Source of the DNA: JBJSXF01 sp046086225
Lineage (GTDB): Bacteria; Actinomycetota; Acidimicrobiia; IMCC26256; PALSA-610
Length of the DNA stretch: 19,234 bases
Reading direction: 5' to 3'
NCBI GenBank assembly: GCA_046086225.1
Contig: JBJSXF010000017.1
Location: 1-19,234, forward strand
The position numbers were made by a program, and so were the translations under genes. Shown piece by piece: positions 7,298 through 14,362 of this stretch; within the stretch, counting starts at the first letter, position 1; each line of letters starts with the position of its first letter. The notes beneath the pieces are model-generated. The model did no database searches and was not told where the DNA came from. It saw nothing but the letters and a program-made list of their open reading frames with translations.

Positions 7298-7627
7298 TCA
7301 GCCGCGGAGCTCGACCCGGTCGCCCACGGCGAGACACCAGCGGGCGAACGCGCCCGCCTCGGCCTCCACGGCGAACGCGGCCCGGGTCACGATCCGCGAC
7401 ACCCGTCGCGGCCGCAGCGCCGCCACGTGCAGCACGGTCCCGTCACGGTCGCAGAACGCGACGTCGACCGGGAACCGCATCCCGAAGGTGTGGACCTGAC
7501 GGCAGGGTCGGAGCACGAACGCCCCGTCGAGACCCGACCGGCCGATGAGCCCGCGCGCCCGGCCCCGTCGGTCGGCGGCCACCTCGACCGTCGCCAGTAC
7601 CTCGTCGCCGCGCACCAGCCAGGCCAC
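7298..7627 (-). CDS. DUF192 (UPF0127) family protein
   Basis: 109 residues that match the DUF192 pattern: RARGLIGRSGL near 23-33, then HTFGMRFPVDVAFCDRDGTVLHV, then a basic stretch and FAVEAEAGAFARWCLAVGDRVEL. The biochemical role of the family is not established. Most DUF192 members are exported, but here there is no signal peptide, so it should be cytosolic. Start is GTG 7627, 9 nt after the stop of the YchF-like gene, with GAGGGG overlapping that stop. The two genes are probably co-transcribed. Confidence 0.8.
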   Translation of the reverse strand: MAWLVRGDEVLATVEVAADRRGRARGLIGRSGLDGAFVLRPCRQVHTFGMRFPVDVAFCDRDGTVLHVAALRPRRVSRIVTRAAFAVEAEAGAFARWCLAVGDRVELRG

Positions 7628-7636
7628 CGGTACCCC

Positions 7637-8656
7637 TCAGACGTTGAAGCGGATCTCGAGCACGTCGCCGTCGGCCACCTCGTAGTCCTTCCCCTCGACC
7701 CGGAGGCGACCGGCGTCCCGGGCGCCCGACCACGAGCCGATCCCGAGGAGCTCGTCCCAGCGGATGACCTCGGCCCGGATGAAGCCGCGCTGCAGATCGG
7801 AGTGGATCACCCCGGCGCACTCGGGCGCGCGGGCCCCGGCCCGGAAGGTCCAGGCTCGCGATTCCTTGTCGCCGGTGGTGAGGAAGGTGCGCCGACCGAG
7901 CAGGTGGTACGCGGCGTTGGCCACGGTGTCGAGGGCCGACGGTCCGAGCCCGTAGGTCTCGCGCATGTCGGCTCGATCGGCCGGATCGCAGCCCGCGATC
8001 TCGGCCTCGATGTCGACCGGCTCCGCCAACGCGCCCTCGGGTACCGGCACCGTCGGCGCCGGCTCCTCACCCGTGTTCGCCACGACCAGCCGCGGCTTGG
8101 TCGTGAGCGGGAAGATCGGGGCGAGCCGGCCGAGGTCCTCGGCCGGGAGACCCGACGCCGCCAGCGGCGTACCCGCGCTCAGCACCTCCCGGGCCGCCTC
8201 GAGCGCCCGCACCTCGGCGACCAGCTCCTTGTCGCCGCTCTTCGCGGCCCGGCGCTGACGGTCGAGCCGCTGCTCGACGCTCGCGAGATCGGCGATGACC
8301 AACTCGAGCTCGAGCTCGGCGAGGTCGGACGCCGGATCGGGATCGACGCCACCTTCGGCCGAGGCCCGGAGCACGACGAGGATCGCGTCGCAGTCGCGCA
8401 GCGAGCCGAGCAGTTTGGAGCCGAGGCCCTCCCCCGGCTTCGCCCCGGCGGGCAAGGCCAGGTGGACGAGCTCGAACCCGGCCCGCACCACCTGCTTCGA
8501 GCCCGACATCTCGGCTAGCCGGTCGAGCCGCTCGTCGGGGACGGTGGCGACCCCGACCGCCGCCTCATACTCGCTCGGGGCGGGAAGACCGGTGAGCGCA
8601 GCGAAGAGCCGATTGGCCCCGGCGCCCGTGAAACCGACGAGACCGAGGTGCTCCAT
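7637..8656 (-). CDS. YchF/OLA1-like protein with degenerate nucleotide-binding motifs
   Basis: YchF proteins are Obg-family ATPases that bind ribosomes. The C-terminal DUF933/TGS region (about residues 255-339) is well kept: KESRAWTFRAGARAPECAGV, RGFIRAEVIRWDELL, GRLRVEGKDYEVADGDVLEI. The N-terminal domain aligns in outline (VPDERLDRLAE, PGEGLGSKLL, DCDAILVVLRA). However, the P-loop GLPNVGKST is replaced by GFTGAGANR (residues 8-16), so Walker A Lys and Ser/Thr are gone. The switch II DIAGL is replaced by HLALP, while NTGE remains at the NxxE site. Length is 339, against about 363 in the family. It is probably an intact gene: one long frame, a leaderless-type promoter, and no stops. It may bind ribosomes without ATP hydrolysis; that is inference. 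Confidence 0.82.
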   Translation of the reverse strand: MEHLGLVGFTGAGANRLFAALTGLPAPSEYEAAVGVATVPDERLDRLAEMSGSKQVVRAGFELVHLALPAGAKPGEGLGSKLLGSLRDCDAILVVLRASAEGGVDPDPASDLAELELELVIADLASVEQRLDRQRRAAKSGDKELVAEVRALEAAREVLSAGTPLAASGLPAEDLGRLAPIFPLTTKPRLVVANTGEEPAPTVPVPEGALAEPVDIEAEIAGCDPADRADMRETYGLGPSALDTVANAAYHLLGRRTFLTTGDKESRAWTFRAGARAPECAGVIHSDLQRGFIRAEVIRWDELLGIGSWSGARDAGRLRVEGKDYEVADGDVLEIRFNV

Positions 8657-8661
8657 GGCCC

Positions 8662-8698
8662 GGCAGGCTAGCGACGGGGCCCGATCGCCTAGCCTGCC
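8662..8698. promoter_or_regulatory. Palindromic divergent promoter for the YchF-like gene and bL37
   Basis: A perfect 10-bp inverted repeat, GGCAGGCTAG (8662-8671) and CTAGCCTGCC (8689-8698), puts the same -10 hexamer TAGCCT on both strands. The minus box (8665-8670) ends 8 nt before the YchF-like ATG; the plus box (8690-8695) ends 9 nt before the bL37 ATG. Both mRNAs would be leaderless or nearly so. The -35 position of each promoter falls on the -10 box of the other. Confidence 0.65.
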
Positions 8699-8704
8699 CC
8701 GCCC

Positions 8705-8788
8705 ATGAGCAAGAAGACGAAGAAGCGCAAGCTGAAGGCCCGCCGCAACAAGGCCAACCACGGCAAGCGGCCGCGCGCCGGGCGCTGA
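8705..8788 (+). CDS. 50S ribosomal protein bL37
   Basis: A 27-residue, very basic protein, MSKKTKKRKLKARRNKANHG then KRPRAGR. The core KANHGKRP is the signature of bL37, the tiny large-subunit protein found in mycobacterial ribosome structures (about 24 residues, ending NHGKRPN plus one or two). The C terminus is slightly longer here. There is no Shine-Dalgarno; a TAGCCT -10 box ends 9 nt upstream of the ATG. It diverges from the YchF-like gene and ends 28 nt before the convergent fetB. It is too short for most gene callers, but the motif, start and promoter agree. Confidence 0.85.
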   Translation: MSKKTKKRKLKARRNKANHGKRPRAGR

Positions 8789-8816
8789 GCCCGCCCGCAC
8801 GTTCCGCGCCGCGCCG

Positions 8817-9590
8817 TCAGGTCCCGGAGCCGGCCGCTCCGAGCAGCCGGTGGTCGCGGCTGAACAGTCGTCGCTGCACACCGAGCGCCACGACGACCGT
8901 CGTCGTGGTGGTCGCGGCCAGGATCAGGTACATCACCGCCGCCTGCACCCGCACGGCGTCGAGCGCAGGCACCCCGGCGAGGATGAGGCCGGTCATCGAG
9001 CCCGGCAGGAACACGAGGCCGACCGCCTTCGTCGTCTCGATCTGGGGGATGAGCGCCGTGCGTACCGCATCGCGGACCGTCGGCTTCGCCGCCGCCGACG
9101 CCGGGAGCCCGAGGGCGAGCCGGGCCTCGACCTGATCCCGCTTGTCGCGGAGGTCCTCCACCACGCGCCGGGCGACGAGGACCGTGGCAGTCATCGAGTT
9201 GCCGATCGTCATGCCGCCGAGCGGGATGAGGGTGCGGGCCTCGAGCGGGAACACCCCGAGTCCGAACAGCACACCGAGGCTCGCGACCGTGGCCGCCGCG
9301 AAGGCGACGAGGGCGAGGACGAACGCACCCGGCACCTCCGGTGCCCGCCGCCGAACGGTGTCGGCCGCCACGACCAGCATCGCCGCGATCCACGCACCCG
9401 ACCACCCGAGACCCCGTCCGAGGACGAACCCGAGCGCAAACCCGACGGCCAGGAGTTGTCCGGCGGCCCGGATCCCCGCCCACGCCAGCGAACCCTCGAG
9501 ACCGAGCCCGCGGAAACGTGAGATCGCGATGGCGACCCCGACGAGCGCGACGGAAGCGGCGAGACCGCCCCAGCCGATGTCACTCGGCAC
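8817..9590 (-). CDS. fetB: FetB-type ABC transporter permease (UPF0014)
   Basis: 257-residue membrane protein of the YbbM/FetB family; the E. coli FetAB pair has been linked to iron export. About seven hydrophobic segments are visible from residue 5 on. Family blocks: IRAAGQLLAVGFALG, the conserved GGMTIGNSMTATVLVARRV loop, PQIETTKAVGLVFLPGSMTGLILAG, and VQAAVMYLILAATTTTTVVVA. Start is GTG 9590, inside the 3' end of fetA (11-nt overlap), with GGGAG 6 nt upstream. The substrate is inferred from the family; no metal regulator is adjacent. Confidence 0.88.
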   Translation of the reverse strand: MPSDIGWGGLAASVALVGVAIAISRFRGLGLEGSLAWAGIRAAGQLLAVGFALGFVLGRGLGWSGAWIAAMLVVAADTVRRRAPEVPGAFVLALVAFAAATVASLGVLFGLGVFPLEARTLIPLGGMTIGNSMTATVLVARRVVEDLRDKRDQVEARLALGLPASAAAKPTVRDAVRTALIPQIETTKAVGLVFLPGSMTGLILAGVPALDAVRVQAAVMYLILAATTTTTVVVALGVQRRLFSRDHRLLGAAGSGT

Positions 9591-10272
9591 GGTCGCTCCC
9601 GGCGAGGTAGGCCGCGGTTTCGGTCGGCCCCGCGACACGGCCGTCGATGACCACCACGACCGCATCGGCGATCCGTTCGACCTGGGCCCGGTCGTGACTC
9701 ACCCAGAGCACGGCGACGCCGGTCGCGGCGAGGGCGCGGACGAGCCGCTCGAGCCCGGTTCGCGCCACGGGGTCGAGGGCCGAGGTCGGCTCGTCCATCA
9801 GGAGCACCTCGGGTCGGGCGGCGAGGGCCCGGGCCGTGCAGAGTCGCTGGGCCTCGCCCACCGAGAGCGCCGACGCGTCGGCCGGGGCGAGGTCGGATGC
9901 GAGCCCGACGCGCGAGAGCAGCTCGGAGATGTCGTCGTCGCCGAGCGCGGGGTCGGCGACGCGCAGGTTCCCGGCACACGAGCCCGGGAACGGCGTCGGC
10001 CGTTGGAACACCATCCCGACCCGCCGCCGGTGAGCGAGCACGTCGAGTCCGGCGATGTCGTCCCCCCGGAAGCGCACGACCCCCGAGTCGGGGGCCTCGA
10101 GCCGGTTGCAGCAGCGCAGAAGCGTCGACTTGCCCGCACCGGACGGGCCGACGATCGCGGTCACCCCGGAGCCTTCGACCTCGCCCGTCGCCTCGCGGAG
10201 CCGGTGACGGTCACCGGCCCCGGCGACCGTCACGGCCTCGAAGGCGAAGAGGGGGATGGCCACGCAGCGCAT
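9580..10272 (-). CDS. fetA: FetA-type ABC transporter ATP-binding protein
   Basis: 230-residue ATPase subunit paired with the following fetB. Walker A GPSGAGKS (42-49), Q-loop in VGMVFQRPTPF, Walker B VLLMDEPTSALD and H-loop VSHD are all present. The signature is LSVGEAQR instead of LSGGE/Q, with a valine at the third position. The chosen start is ATG 10272, with a weak AGGTG 5 nt upstream. GTG 10263 is an alternative: an extended -10-like TGC-GACAAT (10271-10279) ends 7 nt before it, the spacing of leaderless genes here. Diverges from the TnpB-like gene. Confidence 0.88.
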   Translation of the reverse strand: MRCVAIPLFAFEAVTVAGAGDRHRLREATGEVEGSGVTAIVGPSGAGKSTLLRCCNRLEAPDSGVVRFRGDDIAGLDVLAHRRRVGMVFQRPTPFPGSCAGNLRVADPALGDDDISELLSRVGLASDLAPADASALSVGEAQRLCTARALAARPEVLLMDEPTSALDPVARTGLERLVRALAATGVAVLWVSHDRAQVERIADAVVVVIDGRVAGPTETAAYLAGSDRAE

Positions 10273-10315
10273 TGTCGCACCTGCGACCGGCGGCCCCGTC
10301 GACGCGACCGATCGC

Positions 10316-10321
10316 TACCAT
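10316..10321 (+). promoter_or_regulatory. Candidate -10 box (TACCAT) for the TnpB-like gene
   Basis: TACCAT ends 9 nt before ATG 10331, with no Shine-Dalgarno between. It supports this ATG over an in-frame ATG at 10256, which lies upstream of the promoter. Confidence 0.5.
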
Positions 10322-10330
10322 CGCAGCCCC

Positions 10331-10819
10331 ATGGCCACCGTCGACGAGGTCGCCCTCCTCCCCGATCCCGATCAGCGCAAGGTGCTCGAGGCCACGCTCG
10401 AGCGGGCGAACCGCGCGAGCAACGCCGCCCGGGTCGCGGCCCTCGCCGCCGGCGCCACCGACGGCGCCGCGCTCCGCGAGGTGGTGAAGGCCGAGGTCGA
10501 GCGGGCGAAGCTCCCCGACGCGCTCGTCCGCCCGATCACCGAACGGGTCGCCGCCGCGCTGCGCCGACGCACCGGCAAGCAGCAGAAGTTCTCCAACTTC
10601 CAGTCGCTCGCCCTCCCCGCCTCGGCGTTCCGGTGGGCGGCCGCCGGCGACCGGGTCACGATGGTCACCGCCGCCGGTCGCCGGACCGTCGCCGTCCGGG
10701 TCGACCGCAGCCGGGGCGACCTGCGCCCGCCGCTCGCCGGGCGTCCCGCCGCGCTCCTCTTCCGCAACGGCGAGTTCGAACTGTGGGCGACCGACGTCGA
10801 GCGGATCGCCGAGGACTGA
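10331..10819 (+). CDS. Stand-alone TnpB N-terminal-like protein lacking the RuvC nuclease domain
   Basis: 162 residues. Residues 7-36 (VALLPDPDQRKVLEATLERANRASN...) follow the TnpB/OrfB N-terminal pattern LxPxxxQxxxLxxTLxxxNxxxN. Residues 54-79 (EVERAKLPDALVRPITERVAAALRRR) resemble its second helical segment. Residues 84-154 (QKFSNFQSLALP...DRVTMVTAAGRRTVAVRV...LLFRNGEFELWAT) resemble the beta-barrel wedge domain. The protein stops where RuvC would begin, and only 4 nt separate it from the next, convergent gene, so no nuclease remnant follows. No transposon ends or TnpA are present. Composition matches its neighbours. I infer a domesticated nucleic-acid-binding remnant; the function is unknown. 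Confidence 0.68.
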   Translation: MATVDEVALLPDPDQRKVLEATLERANRASNAARVAALAAGATDGAALREVVKAEVERAKLPDALVRPITERVAAALRRRTGKQQKFSNFQSLALPASAFRWAAAGDRVTMVTAAGRRTVAVRVDRSRGDLRPPLAGRPAALLFRNGEFELWATDVERIAED

Positions 10820-10823
10820 CCGG

Positions 10824-11702
10824 TCAGGCCTCCGCCCGGCCGGCATCGGCTGCGGCGTCGCTCGCCGTGTGCATCGTCAGCGTGGTCGCCGGCCGTACGA
10901 GCATCGACTGGGCCGCCCGCCCGATCTGACCCCGCTCGTCGTGGAGCACCGTGGCGGTGAGGCCGACGCCGTTCGGCTCGGCCCACCCGCCCGACTCGAC
11001 GCACACCCACTCGCCCTGCGGATGACGGTGCAGGTGCACGGTGAGCTCGGCGTTGATCGCGGCCGCGTTCGTGAGGCGCACCGCATTGCCGACCCCGCTC
11101 CCGAAGTCGGCGTGCGCCGCGACCCGAGCAACCGGTGTGAGCGGCATGCCCGCCACGACCGGACACCGCAACCGGAACCAGGCCGCGCCCGGACCGGCCT
11201 CGAGCCACGAGCCGCGGACGAGGCGGACATCGTTGGCGTCCCAGAACCCGGTGACGCCTCCGCCGAAGGGAAAGTCGGGATCGCCGGCCGGAGGCGGTGG
11301 CGGGGCGGGGACGGCCGGTGATGCGGAGCCCGAGGTGTCGACGGTGCCCCCGGAGATCCGCAGGATCGTCGCCCACGCGACCTGCCGATCCGAGCCGTCG
11401 AAGAGGCGCGCCCCGACCCATTCGACGACCCGACCCGGCCGCAGGGTCGTGACCTCGACCCGCATCGGCGCGAGCGGCACCGGAGACATGAGTTCGACCG
11501 TGACCCGGGCCACGAAGGGCACCCGGTCGGCGTCGTGGGCCTCCCCGAGGGTCGCCAAGAGCGAGCCGACCGCCCCGCCGTGCAGGGCGTCGGCGCTCCA
11601 CGGCCCCCGGGCCAGCGGGGTGGGCACGACGGTTGCGCCGACGGCCGGATCGCCGTCGAGGGTGAAGAGCGCCCCGTGCTCGGCGATGGGGTCGGCGGCC
11701 AC
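10824..11702 (-). CDS. TesB-like acyl-CoA thioesterase family protein (double hotdog)
   Basis: 292 residues. The N-terminal hotdog contains ALHGGAVGSLLATLGEA, the HGG motif of the thioesterase family, and VARVTVELMSPVPLAPMRVEV. A proline-rich linker (PAPPPPPAGDP) leads to a second hotdog with AHADFGSGVGN and AAINAELTVHLHRHPQGEWV, the TesB-like C-terminal block. It probably hydrolyses acyl-CoA in the cytosol; chain length cannot be told. I choose GTG 11702 because a TAGGGT -10 box ends exactly 7 nt upstream. GTG 11711 would lie inside that box. It diverges from the WS/DGAT acyltransferase. Confidence 0.82.
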   Translation of the reverse strand: MAADPIAEHGALFTLDGDPAVGATVVPTPLARGPWSADALHGGAVGSLLATLGEAHDADRVPFVARVTVELMSPVPLAPMRVEVTTLRPGRVVEWVGARLFDGSDRQVAWATILRISGGTVDTSGSASPAVPAPPPPPAGDPDFPFGGGVTGFWDANDVRLVRGSWLEAGPGAAWFRLRCPVVAGMPLTPVARVAAHADFGSGVGNAVRLTNAAAINAELTVHLHRHPQGEWVCVESGGWAEPNGVGLTATVLHDERGQIGRAAQSMLVRPATTLTMHTASDAAADAGRAEA

Positions 11703-11709
11703 GGGCGGC

Positions 11710-11715
11710 ACCCTA
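11710..11715 (-). promoter_or_regulatory. Candidate -10 box (TAGGGT), leaderless promoter of the thioesterase gene
   Basis: On the minus strand TAGGGT is followed by 7 nt and then GTG 11702, so transcription would start at the start codon. It decides between two in-frame GTG codons. Confidence 0.5.
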
Positions 11716-11772
11716 CCGACGGCCGCGGTCCCGGGTTCCGAGCCGACCGGGAGCCCGGACGGGGTACCCCGG

Positions 11773-11778
11773 TAACCT
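11773..11778 (+). promoter_or_regulatory. Candidate -10 box (TAACCT), leaderless promoter of the WS/DGAT gene
   Basis: TAACCT is followed by exactly 7 nt and ATG 11786, with no Shine-Dalgarno. It is the best-formed leaderless promoter in the window. Confidence 0.6.
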
Positions 11779-11785
11779 CCCTGCC

Positions 11786-13195
11786 ATGGCGCGGGCCGAG
11801 CGCTTCGAACTCCACATGAGCGACGAGGACGCGCTCATGTGGAACATCGAGAAGGACCCGGTGCTGCGATCGACGATCGTGGCCGTCGGGGTCTTCGATT
11901 CCGTTCCCGACTGGGACCGGCTGCGTCGTCGCGTCGACCGGGGCACGCGGCTCATCCCCCGGCTGCGCCAGCGCGTGCAGTCGCCGCCGCTGCGCCTCGG
12001 ACCGCCGCGCTGGTCGACCGAGCCCGCCTTCGACCTCGACTACCACCTGCGGCGCGTCCGGCTCCCGGGACCGGGCACCTGGCGCGAGCTCCTCGACGCG
12101 ATCCAACCCATCGCCGCCGCCGGCTTCGACCGGGCCCGCCCGCTCTGGGAGTTCACCCTCTTCGAGGGACTCGCCGGACCCGAGGGCGACCGGGCCGCGA
12201 TCGTCCTGAAGGTGCACCACTCGGTCACCGACGGCGTCGGGGGCATGGAGCTCCTCACGCACCTCGTCGACCTCGCACCCGACACCCCCGAGCCCGACGC
12301 ATCGCGGCTGCCCCCGGTCGCGGCCGGCGAGCACCTCGGAGCGCTCGAGCTCGTGCGCGAGTCGGTCGGTCACGCCCGCCGCCGCGCCGTCGGCATCGCG
12401 AGCCGCATCCCCGGCCGGGCCCGGGCCGCGGTCGCAGCGACGTTGCGCGATCCCGTCGGTGCCGCCACCGAGACGATTCGTACGACGCGGTCGGTGGCCC
12501 GCACCATCGCGCCCGCGAGTGCGCCGCTCTCCCCCGTCATGCGCGAGCGGGGGCTGCGACGACACCTCGCCACCTTCGACATCGCGCTCGACGATCTGCG
12601 CCGGGCGGCCAAGGCCGCCGACTGCACGGTCAACGACGCCTTCGTGGCGGCCGTCATCGGCGGGGCCCGGCACTACCACGAGCGGCACGACGCGGCCCCC
12701 GACGCGCTGCGCATGACCCTGCCGATCAACCTGCGGGGTGGGAGCGACGGACCGGGCGGCAATCGCTTCGCGCCGGCCCGCTTCCCGGTGCCCGCCCACA
12801 TCGCCGACCCGCACGAGCGCATGCGCGCGATCGGCGGCCTAGTCCGCGACTGGCGTTCGGAGCCGGCCCTGCAAATGACGAGCACGCTGGCCGGGGTGCT
12901 GAACCGACTCCCGACGTCGGCGACGACCGCGCTCTTCGGCGGGATGCTCAAGTGCTGCGACTTCGTGACGACCAACGTGCCCGGCGCACCCGTGCCCGTG
13001 TTCGTGGCCGGAGCCGGGGTCGAGCGCCTCTACGCGTTCGCTCCGCCCTCGGGAGCGGCGTTCAACGTGTCGCTCATCTCGCACTGCGACACCTGCTGCA
13101 TCGGGATCGTCATCGACACCGAGGCGGTGCCCGACCCCGACGCGCTCGTCGCGTCGATCCGGGCCGGGTTCGACGAGGTGCTCGCCTCGGCCTGA
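11786..13195 (+). CDS. Wax ester synthase/diacylglycerol acyltransferase (WS/DGAT)
   Basis: 469 residues, the usual WS/DGAT length. The catalytic HHxxxDG is HHSVTDG at 144-150. Other family blocks: PLWEFTLFEGL just before it, NDAFVAAVIGGARHYHERH, the PINLRGG..GPGGNRFAPARFPVP region, and TNVPGAPVPVFVAGA near the C terminus. These enzymes esterify acyl-CoA to diacylglycerol or fatty alcohol to form storage lipid and work at the membrane surface. The start is fixed by a leaderless promoter. The divergent neighbour is an acyl-CoA thioesterase. serC follows after 38 nt with its own -10 box. Confidence 0.93.
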   Translation: MARAERFELHMSDEDALMWNIEKDPVLRSTIVAVGVFDSVPDWDRLRRRVDRGTRLIPRLRQRVQSPPLRLGPPRWSTEPAFDLDYHLRRVRLPGPGTWRELLDAIQPIAAAGFDRARPLWEFTLFEGLAGPEGDRAAIVLKVHHSVTDGVGGMELLTHLVDLAPDTPEPDASRLPPVAAGEHLGALELVRESVGHARRRAVGIASRIPGRARAAVAATLRDPVGAATETIRTTRSVARTIAPASAPLSPVMRERGLRRHLATFDIALDDLRRAAKAADCTVNDAFVAAVIGGARHYHERHDAAPDALRMTLPINLRGGSDGPGGNRFAPARFPVPAHIADPHERMRAIGGLVRDWRSEPALQMTSTLAGVLNRLPTSATTALFGGMLKCCDFVTTNVPGAPVPVFVAGAGVERLYAFAPPSGAAFNVSLISHCDTCCIGIVIDTEAVPDPDALVASIRAGFDEVLASA

Positions 13196-13221
13196 CCCCG
13201 AGCCCGGCGCGACCCGGTCGG

Positions 13222-13227
13222 TATCCT
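13222..13227 (+). promoter_or_regulatory. Candidate -10 box (TATCCT) for serC and the selenoprotein operon
   Basis: TATCCT ends 6 nt before GTG 13234. It would drive a leaderless mRNA carrying serC, the thioredoxin-fusion gene and the UGSC selenoprotein gene. Confidence 0.5.
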
Positions 13228-13233
13228 CACCGC

Positions 13234-14358
13234 GTGGACGCGCCCGCGATCGAGATCCCCGTCGACCTCCGCCCGCACGACGGTCGCTTCGGCTCCGGCC
13301 CGTCGAAGGTGCGTTCGACCGACGTCGAGGCTCTCGCCGACGTCGCGCCCGAGTGGATGGGCACGAGCCACCGCCGTGACGCCGTCCGCGACGTCGTGGG
13401 CCGGGTGCGACGCGGCCTCGCCGAGCTCTTCTCCCTCCCCGACGGCTACGAGGTCCTCCTCGGCAACGGCGGGTCGACCCTCTTCTGGGATGCCGCCGCA
13501 TTCGGCCTCGTCGAGCAGCGCAGCGCGCACCTGGTGATCGGCGAGTTCTCGGCCAAGTTCGCCGACGTGACCCGGGCCGCCCCCCACCTCGGCGAGCCGA
13601 GCGTCACCGAGACGCCCCCCGGCGCCGCTCCGGTGACGCTCACCGCGACGTCCGCCGTCGACGCCTACTGCTACCCGCACAACGAGACCTCGACCGGCGT
13701 CGTGGTGCCGCTCCACCGCCCCGGAGGTGACGCCCTCGTGCTCGTCGACGCCACCTCGGCCGCAGGCGGCATGCGGGTCGACCCGCACACGTTCGACGTC
13801 TACTACTTCGCACCCCAGAAGTGCTTCGCGAGCGACGGCGGCCTGTGGCTCGCGTGCTGCTCGCCCGCCGCAGTGGAGCGCATCGAACGGATCCGGGGCA
13901 CCGGACGCTGGATGCCACCGATGCTCGACCTCGGGCTTGCGCTCGAGAACTCACGGCTCGACCAGACGTACAACACCCCGGCGCTGGCCACCCTGTTCCT
14001 CCTCGCCCGCCAGATCGAATGGATGCTCGACGGCGGCGGGCTCGGTTTCGCGGCCGGGCGCAGCGACGCGTCGAGCTCGACCGTCTACGGCTGGGCCGAG
14101 GCGCACCCGCTCGCCTCACCGTTCGTCGCCGATCCGGAGGCCCGCAGCCCGGTGACGGCCACGATCGACTTCACCGAAGCAGTCGACGCCGCCGCGCTCG
14201 CCGCGGTGCTGCGGGCCAACGGGATCGTCGACACCGAGCCGTACCGCAAGCTCGGCCGCAACCAGCTGCGCATCGCCTGCTTCCCCGCCATCGAACCCGC
14301 CGACGTCGAGCGGCTCACGGCATCGATCGATTTCGTGCTCGAGCGGCTGGTGCCCTGA
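13234..14358 (+). CDS. serC: Phosphoserine aminotransferase (actinobacterial type)
   Basis: Class V PLP aminotransferase that makes phosphoserine from 3-phosphohydroxypyruvate and glutamate in serine synthesis. 374 residues. Blocks: RFGSGPSKVR at the N terminus, MGTSHRRDAVRDVV, LGNGGSTLFWDAAAFG, CYPHNETSTGVV, and the PLP lysine K196 in YYFAPQKCFASDGG. The pattern resembles the mycobacterial SerC type. Start is GTG 13234 just after a TATCCT box, with no Shine-Dalgarno. The thioredoxin-fusion gene starts 4 nt after the stop, so the two are almost certainly co-transcribed. Confidence 0.93.
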   Translation: MDAPAIEIPVDLRPHDGRFGSGPSKVRSTDVEALADVAPEWMGTSHRRDAVRDVVGRVRRGLAELFSLPDGYEVLLGNGGSTLFWDAAAFGLVEQRSAHLVIGEFSAKFADVTRAAPHLGEPSVTETPPGAAPVTLTATSAVDAYCYPHNETSTGVVVPLHRPGGDALVLVDATSAAGGMRVDPHTFDVYYFAPQKCFASDGGLWLACCSPAAVERIERIRGTGRWMPPMLDLGLALENSRLDQTYNTPALATLFLLARQIEWMLDGGGLGFAAGRSDASSSTVYGWAEAHPLASPFVADPEARSPVTATIDFTEAVDAAALAAVLRANGIVDTEPYRKLGRNQLRIACFPAIEPADVERLTASIDFVLERLVP

Positions 14359-14362
14359 CCCC

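Noticed and set aside
10256..10330. Upstream in-frame ATG at 10256 as start of the TnpB-like gene
   Set aside because: It would add 25 residues without family similarity and lies upstream of the likely -10 box; ATG 10331 fits both the promoter and the domain boundary.
10331..10819. A complete IS605/IS607-type insertion sequence
   Set aside because: No RuvC domain, no TnpA, no recognisable element ends, and neighbouring genes close by on both sides.
9142..10929. Long plus-strand open frame across fetB, fetA and the TnpB-like gene
   Set aside because: A shadow frame; the true genes have motifs and start signals in other frames.
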